Assembly (NCBI RefSeq): GCF_004124325.1
Contig: NZ_QBDT01000001.1
Span: 7,502,001-7,566,000, forward strand
Source: Streptomyces sp. L2
GTDB taxonomy: Bacteria > Actinomycetota > Actinomycetes > Streptomycetales > Streptomycetaceae
Length of the DNA: 64,000 bases
Direction: 5' to 3'
Below, piece by piece: positions 1-7,925 of this stretch; within the stretch, counting starts at the first letter, position 1; each line of letters opens with the position of its first letter. Below the pieces are notes generated by a model, which worked only from the letters and a program-made list of their open reading frames with translations, made no database searches and had not been told where the DNA came from. Position numbers and translations under genes: made by a program.

Positions 1-602
1 CCACCACCTGCCTGCCGGCCCCGCTGGACACCAGCACCGGCTACCAGGACTACATCGTGCCGCTGGAGACCCGCATCGACCTCGGCCACGTCCTGGCCAA
101 CGACCCCAAGCCGCACTTCATCCACCAGTCCAACCTCACCGAGGGCCGCCTCGCCTACCCGGTGCTCGACGGCGTCCTCGACGGCTACGACGCCCTGTTC
201 ACCGACAGCACCCCCCTGGTCAACCTGCGGATGAAGGACATCGGCACCGAACTGCAGCGCCGCGCCACCTGGCGCACCGCCGTACAGAACGGACAGGTCA
301 CCGCCTACCGCATCGGCGCCACCGTGACCGTCCAGGCACCGTCCGGCATCGCCGCCACCGCCACCATGCCCAGCGGCACCACCCAGTCCGGGCACGCCTT
401 CGGCACCGCCTACGCCGGCGCGACGTCCGGCTGGACCACCACCACGGGCGGCACGCTCACCCTGACCCTGCCGTCCACCGCCGCCGCCACGGCCCCGTCC
501 GCGACCGCGCACCGCAAGGCCCCCGCGGCCACCCGGCCCGCGCCGCACGCCAAGGTCCCCGCCGGCGTGACCGAGCAGGTGCCGTACACGCCGGACAACT
601 GA
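1..602 (+). CDS. Agd3-like polysaccharide deacetylase candidate, C-terminal part (5' end outside window)
   Basis: The reading frame is open from base 3 and has no start in the window, so only about 199 C-terminal residues are visible. The text resembles the C-terminal half of bacterial Agd3-like (CE18) proteins, which partially deacetylate N-acetylgalactosamine polymers outside the cell. The stretch around DPKPHFIHQSNLTEG and the following LAYPVLDGVLDGY are the recognisable parts. The last 100 residues are Thr/Ala/Pro-rich, as in an extracellular linker or tail. It is followed 90 bp later by a PelF-type glycosyltransferase, and a GH135 gene closes the operon, which fits a galactosaminoglycan role. 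The family call is inference because the catalytic half is missing; another secreted polysaccharide-modifying protein is possible. Confidence 0.55.
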   Translation, partial: TTCLPAPLDTSTGYQDYIVPLETRIDLGHVLANDPKPHFIHQSNLTEGRLAYPVLDGVLDGYDALFTDSTPLVNLRMKDIGTELQRRATWRTAVQNGQVTAYRIGATVTVQAPSGIAATATMPSGTTQSGHAFGTAYAGATSGWTTTTGGTLTLTLPSTAAATAPSATAHRKAPAATRPAPHAKVPAGVTEQVPYTPDN

Positions 603-692
603 CCGGCGCCCAGCCGCAGTTCCGGCCGCCCCGGCGGCGGCCGGAACCGGCATGGGCACGACCACCCCACACCTCGGCCGTGGAGCACAGCC

Positions 693-2198
693 ATGCACGT
701 TCACCACGGCGCACGCCGCCCCGGCGCGGCGCGCGTCACCCTGCTCACCGAAGGCACCTACCCGCACAGCCACGGCGGCGTCAGCGTCTGGTGCGACCAG
801 CTCGTCCAGGGCATGCCCGACCTCGACTTCGACGTCGTCGCCGTCACCGGCACCGGACACGAACCCGTCGTCTGGGACCTGCCCGGCCACGTCCGGACCG
901 TGAACTCCGTCCCCATGTGGGGCGCCCCGCCCGAGGGGCAGCCGGCCAGGGGCCGCGCACAGCGGCGGCTCACCACCGCCTACGAGCGCTTCCTGACCGC
1001 ACTCCTCGACCCGGGCGCCGAGGACGGCTTCGCACCCGCCCTGTACGCCCTGGCGCGGGCCGCCGCCGACGGCACGCTGAGCCCGTTCCTGCGCGGCGAC
1101 CGCGCCGTGGCGGTCCTCGCCGCGGTGTGGACCCGCCCCGGGCTCGCCGTCCGTGAGGCCCGGCCCACCCTGCACGACGCGGTCACCGCGACCGCCCTGC
1201 TCGAACACGCCCTGCGCCCGCTGGCCGCACCCCCGCCCCGGGACGGGGTCGCGCACGCGGTCAGCGGCGGAGTCGCCGTCCTGCCGGGGCTGGCCGCACT
1301 CGACCGCCACGGCGTCCCGCTGCTCCTCACCGAGCACGGCGTCTACCTGCGCGAGCGCTACCTCGGCTACCGCACCGCGCCCTACCGCTGGCCGGTGAAG
1401 GCCGTCGTCCTCGGCTTCTTCCGGCTGCTCGCCGAGGAGAGCTACCGCCGGGCCGCGCTGATCACCCCGGGCAACCGCTACAACCGGCTGTGGGAGGAAC
1501 AGGGCGGCGCCGACCCGCTGTCCATCCGCACCGTCTACAACGGCGTCGATCCCGCCGCGTTCCCGCCCGCCGGTCCCGAACCCGACGCGCCCACCCTCAG
1601 CTGGGCCGGCCGCGTCGACCCCATCAAGGACCTGGAGACCCTGATCCGCGCCTTCTCCCTCGTCCGCGCCCGCATGCCCGCCGCCCGGCTGCGCCTCTTC
1701 GGCGGCACACCCCGGGGCGGCGAGGCCTACCGGGAACGCTGCGAGGCCCTCGCCGCCGAACTCGGCCACGCCGACGCCGTCACCTTCGAGGGCCGGGTCG
1801 ACGACATCAAGGACGCCTACGCCGCCGGCAACGTCGTGATGCTCTCCAGCATCAGCGAGGGTTTCCCGTTCACGCTCATCGAGGCGATGTCCTGCGGCCG
1901 GGCGACCGTCTCGACCGACGTCGGAGGCGTCCGCGAGGCCGTCGGCGACACCGGGCTCGTCGTCCCGCCGCGCGACCCGGCCGCGATGGCCGAGGCCGCA
2001 CTCGCACTCCTCGGCGACCCGGCCCGCCGCACCGCGACGGGGGAGGCGGCCCGGCTGCGCGTGATCGAGCAGTTCACCCTGCGTCAGACCATCGACACCT
2101 TCCGCTCCATCTACCTCGAACTGCCCGGCCGCACCAGGCCGTCGGCGGACGCGGAGCCGCGGCGGGCCGTCGCCGGCGCGGGGAGCATGGCCGGATGA
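693..2198 (+). CDS. pelF: GT4 family glycosyltransferase, PelF type
   Basis: 501-aa GT-B glycosyltransferase. The N-terminus carries the PelF signature region VTLLTEGTYPHSHGGVSVW followed by CDQLV (residues about 15-38). PelF enzymes polymerise GalNAc/GlcNAc-type sugars from UDP donors in the cytoplasm for Pel-like exopolysaccharides. The C-terminal donor domain has LSWAGRVDPIKDLETLI and the GT4 E-x7-E motif in ISEGFPFTLIEAMSCGR. Length matches PelF (about 500 aa). A GGAG lies about 10 bases before the ATG. The stop overlaps the next start by 4 bases (ATGA), so it is translationally coupled to the membrane protein, as pelF is to pelG in Pel loci. The glycosyltransferase assignment is firm; the sugar specificity is inference from the context. 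Confidence 0.85.
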   Translation: MHVHHGARRPGAARVTLLTEGTYPHSHGGVSVWCDQLVQGMPDLDFDVVAVTGTGHEPVVWDLPGHVRTVNSVPMWGAPPEGQPARGRAQRRLTTAYERFLTALLDPGAEDGFAPALYALARAAADGTLSPFLRGDRAVAVLAAVWTRPGLAVREARPTLHDAVTATALLEHALRPLAAPPPRDGVAHAVSGGVAVLPGLAALDRHGVPLLLTEHGVYLRERYLGYRTAPYRWPVKAVVLGFFRLLAEESYRRAALITPGNRYNRLWEEQGGADPLSIRTVYNGVDPAAFPPAGPEPDAPTLSWAGRVDPIKDLETLIRAFSLVRARMPAARLRLFGGTPRGGEAYRERCEALAAELGHADAVTFEGRVDDIKDAYAAGNVVMLSSISEGFPFTLIEAMSCGRATVSTDVGGVREAVGDTGLVVPPRDPAAMAEAALALLGDPARRTATGEAARLRVIEQFTLRQTIDTFRSIYLELPGRTRPSADAEPRRAVAGAGSMAG

Positions 2199-3598
2199 GC
2201 GGACCCATGGCGCTCGAACCGGGCGGAACGGAACACGACACCCTGGCCCTCCGCCTCGCGACCCCACCCGTCCGCGGCCCCCGGTCCGACCAGCACACCC
2301 TCGCCCTCCGCCTGCCCGGCACCGGACCGGCCGAGGACGCCGTCAACACCCTGGCCGCCGAACTCGCCGACCGTATCGGCCCCGCCGTCCACCCCTACGA
2401 GGTCGCCGCCCTCCTGGAGGCCGACGGGCTGTCCGCCGAGGTCATCCAGGAGCGGTACGGCCACCCCGACCTCTTCTCCCTCGCCACGGCCCTGTACGAG
2501 CGCGTCCCCCGGACCTTCCCGGAACCCGCGCCCGTCGCCGACCCCTGGCGCCCCGACCACCTCCGCTGCCTGCTGCGCGGCCTGCTGTTCGCCCTGCCCG
2601 GCCTCGCCTACCCGCTCACCGCACCCCTGTGGCACCCCGGCCGCCACCTCACCGGCCTGATCACGGCCGCGATCGTCTCCTGGGCCTGGGGACAGGCCCT
2701 CGGCCACCGCGCCCACCTGCGGATGACGGCCGGCCGCCGGGCGGCCGCCCGCACCCTCCTGACCGGCGCACCCCTGGGCGCGGCCCTCGCCACGGCAGCC
2801 GCCGCCGTCACCGGCGGCCCCGGCACGGTCACCCTCGCGGCGGCCGTCCAGTCCGTCTACCTGGCGGCGGCCGGCATCCTGCTCGTCCTCGCCCGCGAAC
2901 GGCCGCTGCTCGCCGCGCTCACCCCACTCGTCGCGGGCGCCGCACCGCTGCCCTGGTGGGACCCCGGCCCCGCCCTGCGCGCGGCCTCCGCCCTGCTCGC
3001 CCTCCTGGCCACCCTCGCCGTCACCGGTCACGCGCTGCGCGGCGCCCTCGCCGGCCCGGCCGAATCCGCCGCTCCCCGGCCCCCTGCGCTGCGCTCTCTG
3101 CCGTACGGGCTGTTCGGGCTGGCCGCCGCGGTCCTGGTGCTGCTGGAGGGAAGCCGGGCGCCGTACGCCGTGATCGTGCTGACCGTCAGCATGGGACCGG
3201 CCGAATGGCTGCTCTACCGCTACCGCGGCCTGTCCGTCGCCGCGCTCCGCGCCACCGCCACCCCCCGCGGATTCCTGCTCCGCTCCGCCGCCGTCCTCGG
3301 CGCGTGCCTGCTCGCCTACCTCCTACCGCTGCTGCCGGCCGCGCTCCTCACCGGCGCCGACCCGGCCACGCTGCTGCCACTCGCCGCGACCCTGTGGACC
3401 GCCCTGCTCCTGCAGGCGTTCGGCACGGCCTGGCCGCCCGCCGCGATCTGCCTGACCGCGGCGGCCGGCGCCGGCGCCGCCCAGCTGCTGCGTCTACCAC
3501 CGGGACCGGCCGCCCTGCCGCTGTGCTGCGGCGCCGCGGCCCTCTGCCTGGCGGCCTGCGTACCCGCGCTCCTCGGCCGGCCCGCCCGGCACGCCTGA
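2195..3598 (+). CDS. Polytopic membrane protein, PelG-like flippase candidate
   Basis: 467-aa protein starting at the ATG inside the PelF stop (ATGA). Residues 1-110 are soluble and contain a short helical block, HPYEVAALLEADGLSAE, then RYGHPDLFSLATALYERVP. Residues about 112-465 hold roughly 12 hydrophobic segments rich in Ala/Leu. In Pel operons PelF is followed by PelG, a 12-helix MOP-type membrane protein of about 450 aa that moves the polymer across the membrane. Position, length and helix number match, but I see no diagnostic PelG sequence motif. It is therefore best called a membrane component of the exopolysaccharide system with a PelG-like role inferred. The coding bias is extreme even for this GC-rich genome. 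Confidence 0.6.
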   Translation: MSGPMALEPGGTEHDTLALRLATPPVRGPRSDQHTLALRLPGTGPAEDAVNTLAAELADRIGPAVHPYEVAALLEADGLSAEVIQERYGHPDLFSLATALYERVPRTFPEPAPVADPWRPDHLRCLLRGLLFALPGLAYPLTAPLWHPGRHLTGLITAAIVSWAWGQALGHRAHLRMTAGRRAAARTLLTGAPLGAALATAAAAVTGGPGTVTLAAAVQSVYLAAAGILLVLARERPLLAALTPLVAGAAPLPWWDPGPALRAASALLALLATLAVTGHALRGALAGPAESAAPRPPALRSLPYGLFGLAAAVLVLLEGSRAPYAVIVLTVSMGPAEWLLYRYRGLSVAALRATATPRGFLLRSAAVLGACLLAYLLPLLPAALLTGADPATLLPLAATLWTALLLQAFGTAWPPAAICLTAAAGAGAAQLLRLPPGPAALPLCCGAAALCLAACVPALLGRPARHA

Positions 3599-3645
3599 CA
3601 CCGACACCGCACCCATCCGACCAACCGACCGGAAGGACAATCGAG

Positions 3646-4647
3646 TTGACCTCCGCACCGCTCGCCGCCGTCACCGGAGCCGAGGGCTTCATCGGCTCCC
3701 ACCTCACCGAAGCCCTCGTCGCCTCCGGACACCGGGTCCGGGCCATGGCCCAGTACAACTCCTTCTCCTCCTACGGCTGGCTGGAGACCCTCGCCCCGGA
3801 CGTCCTCGACCACGTGGAGATCGTCCTCGGCGACGTCCGCGACCCCGGCTCGGTCCGCGGCCTCCTCGACGGCGCCGACGTCGCCTACCACCTGGCCGCC
3901 CTGATCGCCATCCCGTACTCCTACCGGGCCCCGCACAGTTACGTCGAGACCAACGTCACCGGCACCCTCAACGTGCTGGAGGCCGTCCGCGCCCTCGGCA
4001 CGCCGCGCCTGGTGCACACCTCCACCAGCGAGACCTACGGCACCGCCCGGACCGTACCCATCACCGAGGACCACCCGATCAACACCCAGTCGCCGTACGC
4101 CGCCTCGAAGGCCGGCGGGGACCGGCTCGCCGACAGCTACCACGCCAGCTTCGACACCCCCGTGGTGACCCTCAGACCCTTCAACACCTTCGGACCACGC
4201 CAGTCGATGCGCGCGGTCATCCCCACCGTCATCGGCCAGGTCGCGGCGGGGGAGCGCACCCTCACCCTCGGCGACCTGCGCCCCACCCGCGACTTCAGCT
4301 ACGTGAAGGACACCGCGCAGGCGTTCCTCGCCGTCGGCACCGCGCCCGCCGCCGACGTCGTCGGACGCACCTTCAACGCCGGCACCGGCGGCGAGATCTC
4401 CGTCGGCGACCTCGTCGCCCTGATCGGCAAGGTGATGAACACCCCGCTCGACGTCCGCGAGGACCCCGCACGCGTCCGCCCCGCCGCCTCCGAGGTGATG
4501 CGGCTCGTCGCCGACGCCACCCGCCTCACCGAGGCCACCGGCTGGCAGCCCGCCCACACCCTGGAGCAGGGCCTCGCGCACACCGTGGAGTTCTTCCGCG
4601 ACCCCGCCAACCTGGCCCGCTACAAGACCGGCATCTACAACATCTGA
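3646..4647 (+). CDS. NAD-dependent sugar-nucleotide epimerase/dehydratase (extended SDR)
   Basis: 333-aa extended SDR. The TTG start at 3646 is chosen because a GGAAGGA lies 9 bases upstream and the Rossmann motif TGAEGFIGSHL begins at residue 10. Catalytic S/Y-x3-K are visible in HTSTSETYG and YAASKAGGDRLADSY. The active-site region LRPFNTFGPRQS and the late TRDFSYVKDTAQA are typical of the UDP-glucose 4-epimerase/dTDP-glucose 4,6-dehydratase group. In this operon it most likely makes the UDP-hexosamine donor (for example a C4 epimerase giving UDP-GalNAc or UDP-Gal), but dehydratase activity cannot be excluded. It lies 47 bp after the membrane gene and 49 bp before the nucleotidyltransferase gene. 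Confidence 0.8.
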   Translation: MTSAPLAAVTGAEGFIGSHLTEALVASGHRVRAMAQYNSFSSYGWLETLAPDVLDHVEIVLGDVRDPGSVRGLLDGADVAYHLAALIAIPYSYRAPHSYVETNVTGTLNVLEAVRALGTPRLVHTSTSETYGTARTVPITEDHPINTQSPYAASKAGGDRLADSYHASFDTPVVTLRPFNTFGPRQSMRAVIPTVIGQVAAGERTLTLGDLRPTRDFSYVKDTAQAFLAVGTAPAADVVGRTFNAGTGGEISVGDLVALIGKVMNTPLDVREDPARVRPAASEVMRLVADATRLTEATGWQPAHTLEQGLAHTVEFFRDPANLARYKTGIYNI

Positions 4648-4696
4648 CCCGTCCGGCACGTCACCGAGTTCCCCCACACCGACCTAGGAGGAAACC

Positions 4697-5410
4697 GTGC
4701 ACGCAGTGATCCTGGCGGGAGGCAAGGGTGTCCGGCTGCGGCCCTACACCACCGCCCTGCCCAAGCCGCTCGTCCCCATCGGCGACCAGCACGCCATCCT
4801 GGAGATCGTGCTGCGCCAGCTCTCCGCCGCGGGCTTCACCCGCTGCACCATCGCCATAGGGCACCTCGGCGAGATCATCCGCGCCTACGTCGGCGACGGC
4901 TCCCAGTGGGGCATGACCGTCGACTACGCCACCGAGGACAACCCCCTCGGCACCCTGGGCCCGCTGCTCAGCCTCCGCGAGAGACTGCCCGAGACGTTCC
5001 TGGTGATGAACGGCGACGTGCTCACCGACCTCGACTACGCCGACGTCCTGCGCCGGCACCGCGACTCCGCGGCGCCGCTCACCATCGCCACGTACGCCCG
5101 CAAGGTGCACATCGACTTCGGGGTGCTCACCACGGCCGCCAGCAAGGTCGTCGCCTTCACCGAGAAGCCCAGCATGGACTACCGCGTCTCCATGGGTGTC
5201 TACGGCCTCAGCCGTGCCACCCTCGACGGCTACACCCCGGGCCTGCCGCTCGGCTTCGACGAACTGGTCCTCGACCTGCTGCGCACCCAGAACCCGCCGC
5301 ACGCCTACGAGTTCGACGGGTACTGGCTGGACATCGGCCGCCCCGACGACTACGACCGGGCGAACGCCGAGTTCACCAGCCGCAAGTCCCTCCTGCTCAA
5401 GGGAGCCTGA
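4697..5410 (+). CDS. Sugar-1-phosphate nucleotidyltransferase
   Basis: 237-aa NTP_transferase-family enzyme. The N-terminus reads MHAVILAGGKGVRLRPYT with the GxGxRLxPxT nucleotide-binding loop, followed by PKPLVPIGDQHAILEIVLRQ. A second motif VMNGDVLTDLDY carries the metal-binding Asp. Such enzymes activate a sugar-1-phosphate with NTP. The protein is short (no acyltransferase or left-handed helix domain), like GDP-mannose or glucose-1-phosphate transferases of secondary loci. The GTG start follows a strong AGGAGG with 5-base spacing. With the neighbouring SDRs it supplies the activated sugar for the polymer; which sugar and nucleotide are used cannot be read from the sequence. Confidence 0.85.
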   Translation: MHAVILAGGKGVRLRPYTTALPKPLVPIGDQHAILEIVLRQLSAAGFTRCTIAIGHLGEIIRAYVGDGSQWGMTVDYATEDNPLGTLGPLLSLRERLPETFLVMNGDVLTDLDYADVLRRHRDSAAPLTIATYARKVHIDFGVLTTAASKVVAFTEKPSMDYRVSMGVYGLSRATLDGYTPGLPLGFDELVLDLLRTQNPPHAYEFDGYWLDIGRPDDYDRANAEFTSRKSLLLKGA

Positions 5411-5417
5411 GAACCGC

Positions 5418-6323
5418 ATGCGCATTCTCGTCCTCGGCGGCACCGGGTACCTGGGCCGTCATGTGACGCGGCGGCTGCGCGCCCTGCGGGGCGCGCAGAT
5501 CCTCGCCGCCGGCCGCCGCGGCCACGACGGGTTCCGCGCCGACCTCGCCACGGACCCGCCCGAGCAGCTCGCCAAGGTCCTTGCGGCGGCCGCCCCCGAC
5601 GCCGTGGTCAACTGCGCGGGCGCCACCGGCGGTGACCCTCTGACGCTGGCCGAGGTCAACGCCCGCGGCCCGGCCGCGCTCTGCGCCGCGCTCCGCGAGG
5701 CGGCACCGGGCGCCCGGCTGGTCCATCTCGGCTCGGCCGCCGAGTACGGCCCCGGCACCCCGGGCAGCCCGGTCACCGAGGCCGCGCCCGCCTGCCCCGT
5801 CACCCCGTACGGCGCCACGAAACTCGCCGGCACCGTCGCCGTGCGCACGTCCGCCCTGGACGGCGTGGTGCTCCGCGTCGGCAACCCGGTCGGCCCCGGC
5901 GCGCCCGCCGCGAGCCTGCCCGGCCGGATGGCCGCGCTGCTGCGCACGGCCGACCGGGACCCCGGCGCGGTCCTGCGGCTCGGCGACCTGTCCGCGCACC
6001 GCGACTTCGTCGACGTCCGGGACGTGGCCGGCGCGATCGCCCTCGCGGTCACGGCGACCGGCCCGCTGCCGTCCGTCCTCAACATCGGCGGCGGCACGGC
6101 TCTTCCGGTGCGGGAGCTGGTGCGGGGCCTGGCCCGCAGGGCCGGCTTCCGGGGCCGGCTGGAGGAGGACGGAGCGGGCTCGGCGCGCTCCGCGCAGGTG
6201 TCCTGGCAGTGCTCCGACATCACCGCCGCCGGCCGGGCGCTCGGGTGGCGGCCCGCCCACGGACTCGACGACGCCCTCGACGCGCTGTGGGCGGCGGGCG
6301 CGGACGGCGGGCGTACGCCGTGA
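5418..6323 (+). CDS. NAD-dependent epimerase/reductase (SDR)
   Basis: 301-aa SDR starting MRILVLGGTGYLGRHVTRRL, with the GxxGxxG dinucleotide site at residues 7-13. LVHLGSAAEYGP supplies the Ser region and PYGATKLAG the Y-x3-K. HRDFVDVRDVAGAI and LNIGGG follow, as in GDP-4-dehydro-6-deoxyhexose reductases and related 4-reductases. The start lies 7 bp after the nucleotidyltransferase stop and the 3' end overlaps the GH135 gene by GTGA, so it is in the same operon. Probably it makes or modifies the sugar nucleotide delivered by the preceding enzyme; the exact product is unknown. Confidence 0.75.
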   Translation: MRILVLGGTGYLGRHVTRRLRALRGAQILAAGRRGHDGFRADLATDPPEQLAKVLAAAAPDAVVNCAGATGGDPLTLAEVNARGPAALCAALREAAPGARLVHLGSAAEYGPGTPGSPVTEAAPACPVTPYGATKLAGTVAVRTSALDGVVLRVGNPVGPGAPAASLPGRMAALLRTADRDPGAVLRLGDLSAHRDFVDVRDVAGAIALAVTATGPLPSVLNIGGGTALPVRELVRGLARRAGFRGRLEEDGAGSARSAQVSWQCSDITAAGRALGWRPAHGLDDALDALWAAGADGGRTP

Positions 6324-6970
6324 GCCTGCTGGTCCCGCTGTACGTGCACCCGGCCGAGGACCCGGGCGCCTGGCACCGGCTGATCGGGGCGGCCGACCGC
6401 ACCTACGCGGTCGTCCTCAACCCCGCGAGCGGGCCGGGCACGGCCCCGGACCCCGCCTTCACGGCGGCCGCCCGGGCCCTGAGGGCGGCCGGGGCCCGTC
6501 TGCTGGGCTACGTCGACACCGACTACGGCGTACGGGACCGGGCCGAGATCACCGAGGACGTGCGCCGGCACCAGGAGTGGTACGCGGCCGACGGCTGCTT
6601 CCTGGACCGGGTCACCGCCACCGCGGACGGACTGCCCGCCTGCCGCCGGCTGCTGCGGGAGGTGCGGCGGCTCGGCGCCGGAACCGTCGTCCTCAACCCG
6701 GGCGTCCATCCGGCACCGGGTTACGTCCGCCTCGCCGACCTGACCGTCACCTTCGAGGGCCACTGGTCGACGTACGTCGCCGCGTTCACCCGGCCGGCCT
6801 GGACGGCACGCCACCCGCCCGAGCGGTTCTGCCACCTCGTCTACGGCGTGCCCGAGGCCCTCGTCCCGCTCGCGGTCCGGACCGCCCATGAACGGGGGGC
6901 GGCGGTCAGCGGTCCGGTGACGGGGGAACCGCCCAACCCCTGGGCGCGGTTGACGCCGGCACTGGCCTGA
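6320..6970 (+). CDS. Spherulin-4 / Ega3-like glycoside hydrolase (GH135), putative endo-alpha-1,4-galactosaminidase
   Basis: 216-aa single-domain (beta/alpha)8 protein of the spherulation-specific family 4. It starts VSLLVPLYVHPAEDPGAW, the typical family opening, then VLNPASGPG and LLGYVDTDYG. The two acidic residues that act as catalytic pair in fungal Ega3 correspond by position to D96 (GCFLDRV) and E146 (TVTFEGHW). Fungal members cleave alpha-1,4-linked galactosamine in galactosaminogalactan. No signal peptide is visible, unlike fungal Ega3, so it may act inside the cell or be mis-started. The GTG start overlaps the upstream stop. It closes the exopolysaccharide operon and is the best clue to polymer chemistry. 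Confidence 0.8.
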   Translation: MSLLVPLYVHPAEDPGAWHRLIGAADRTYAVVLNPASGPGTAPDPAFTAAARALRAAGARLLGYVDTDYGVRDRAEITEDVRRHQEWYAADGCFLDRVTATADGLPACRRLLREVRRLGAGTVVLNPGVHPAPGYVRLADLTVTFEGHWSTYVAAFTRPAWTARHPPERFCHLVYGVPEALVPLAVRTAHERGAAVSGPVTGEPPNPWARLTPALA

Positions 6971-7037
6971 GCGGCGCGGACGGTGTGAAAGGCTGCGAGG
7001 GCCCGTATCCCGCGCGCCACGGAGGAGCGTCACCGGC

Positions 7038-7679
7038 ATGGCCGTCATCCACCGGACCACCGTCAGCCCGACCAAGCTCGAACTGCTCACGGCCTGGCTG
7101 CCCACCCGCCCCTGGTACCGGGGCGGCCCCACCCCGGTCCTGGCGAAGTCCGGCGGGTTCCGGCTGGACGACCCGGAGGGCGAGGTCGGCACCGAGTTCA
7201 TGGTGGTCACCGACACCTCGGGCCCCGAGCCGACCGCGTACCTGGTGCCGCTCACCTACCGGGGCGCACCGCTGGAGGGCGCCGGACACGCGCTCGTCGG
7301 CACCATGGAGCACGGCGTGCTGGGCACCCGCTGGGTCTATGACGGCTGCCACGACCCGGTGCTGGTCACCGAGTCGCTCGCCCTGATCGAGGGCCGCGCC
7401 CGGGCCCAGGCGCAGAGCCTCACGGACACCCCGGACCACGACGTCACCCGCGCCTGCACCTGCGGCCCCCTGCCGGCGGCGGTCGCCCCGGCCGCCGCCG
7501 ACGACGACACGGGCACGCGCGTTCCCCTCCCACAGGCTCTGACCCTCCACGTCCACCGTGTCCTCGACCCGTCCGCGCCCACTCCGCCCGAGGGCGCGCT
7601 CGGTCATGCCGCCGGTGTCTGGCAGGGTCAGGACGGCGAGCGGGCACAGGCGGTGTTCATGGTCCTGCGCGGTGCCTGA
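7038..7679 (+). CDS. Stand-alone maltokinase N-terminal cap-like domain protein
   Basis: 213-aa cytosolic protein. Its first 140 residues match the N-terminal cap of actinobacterial maltokinases (CG0192-related), with PTRPWYRG at 22-29, EVGTEFMVVTD, TAYLVPLTYRGAPL and GTMEHGVLGTRWVYDGCHDP. The kinase lobes that should follow are absent; instead there is an Ala/Pro linker and a short VFMVLRGA end. Similar stand-alone caps are common in Streptomyces and have no settled function. A GGAGGAG lies about 10 bases before the ATG. It begins 67 bp after the GH135 gene and could be read through from that operon or be a separate unit. Confidence 0.75.
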   Translation: MAVIHRTTVSPTKLELLTAWLPTRPWYRGGPTPVLAKSGGFRLDDPEGEVGTEFMVVTDTSGPEPTAYLVPLTYRGAPLEGAGHALVGTMEHGVLGTRWVYDGCHDPVLVTESLALIEGRARAQAQSLTDTPDHDVTRACTCGPLPAAVAPAAADDDTGTRVPLPQALTLHVHRVLDPSAPTPPEGALGHAAGVWQGQDGERAQAVFMVLRGA

Positions 7680-7925
7680 GCCTCTACTCCCGTAGAAGCG
7701 GCGCACCGGCCCCCACTTCCCGCCTCCTCCTGGCATGCCCTGGTCAAATCTGTCAGGCTTTCGGACGGCCGTGCCCCCGACCCCATGGCTCCACAGCCCC
7801 TGAGGGCCTGGCCGTACTCACCACCGTGCTCGCGCAATTCCGTTCCCCGGCCGTCCCGGCGCACCCCAGCCGGTCCCGCGGCCATCGAGCAGGCCGGAAT
7901 CCGGCCGCCGCAGAAGGAGCAGCGT

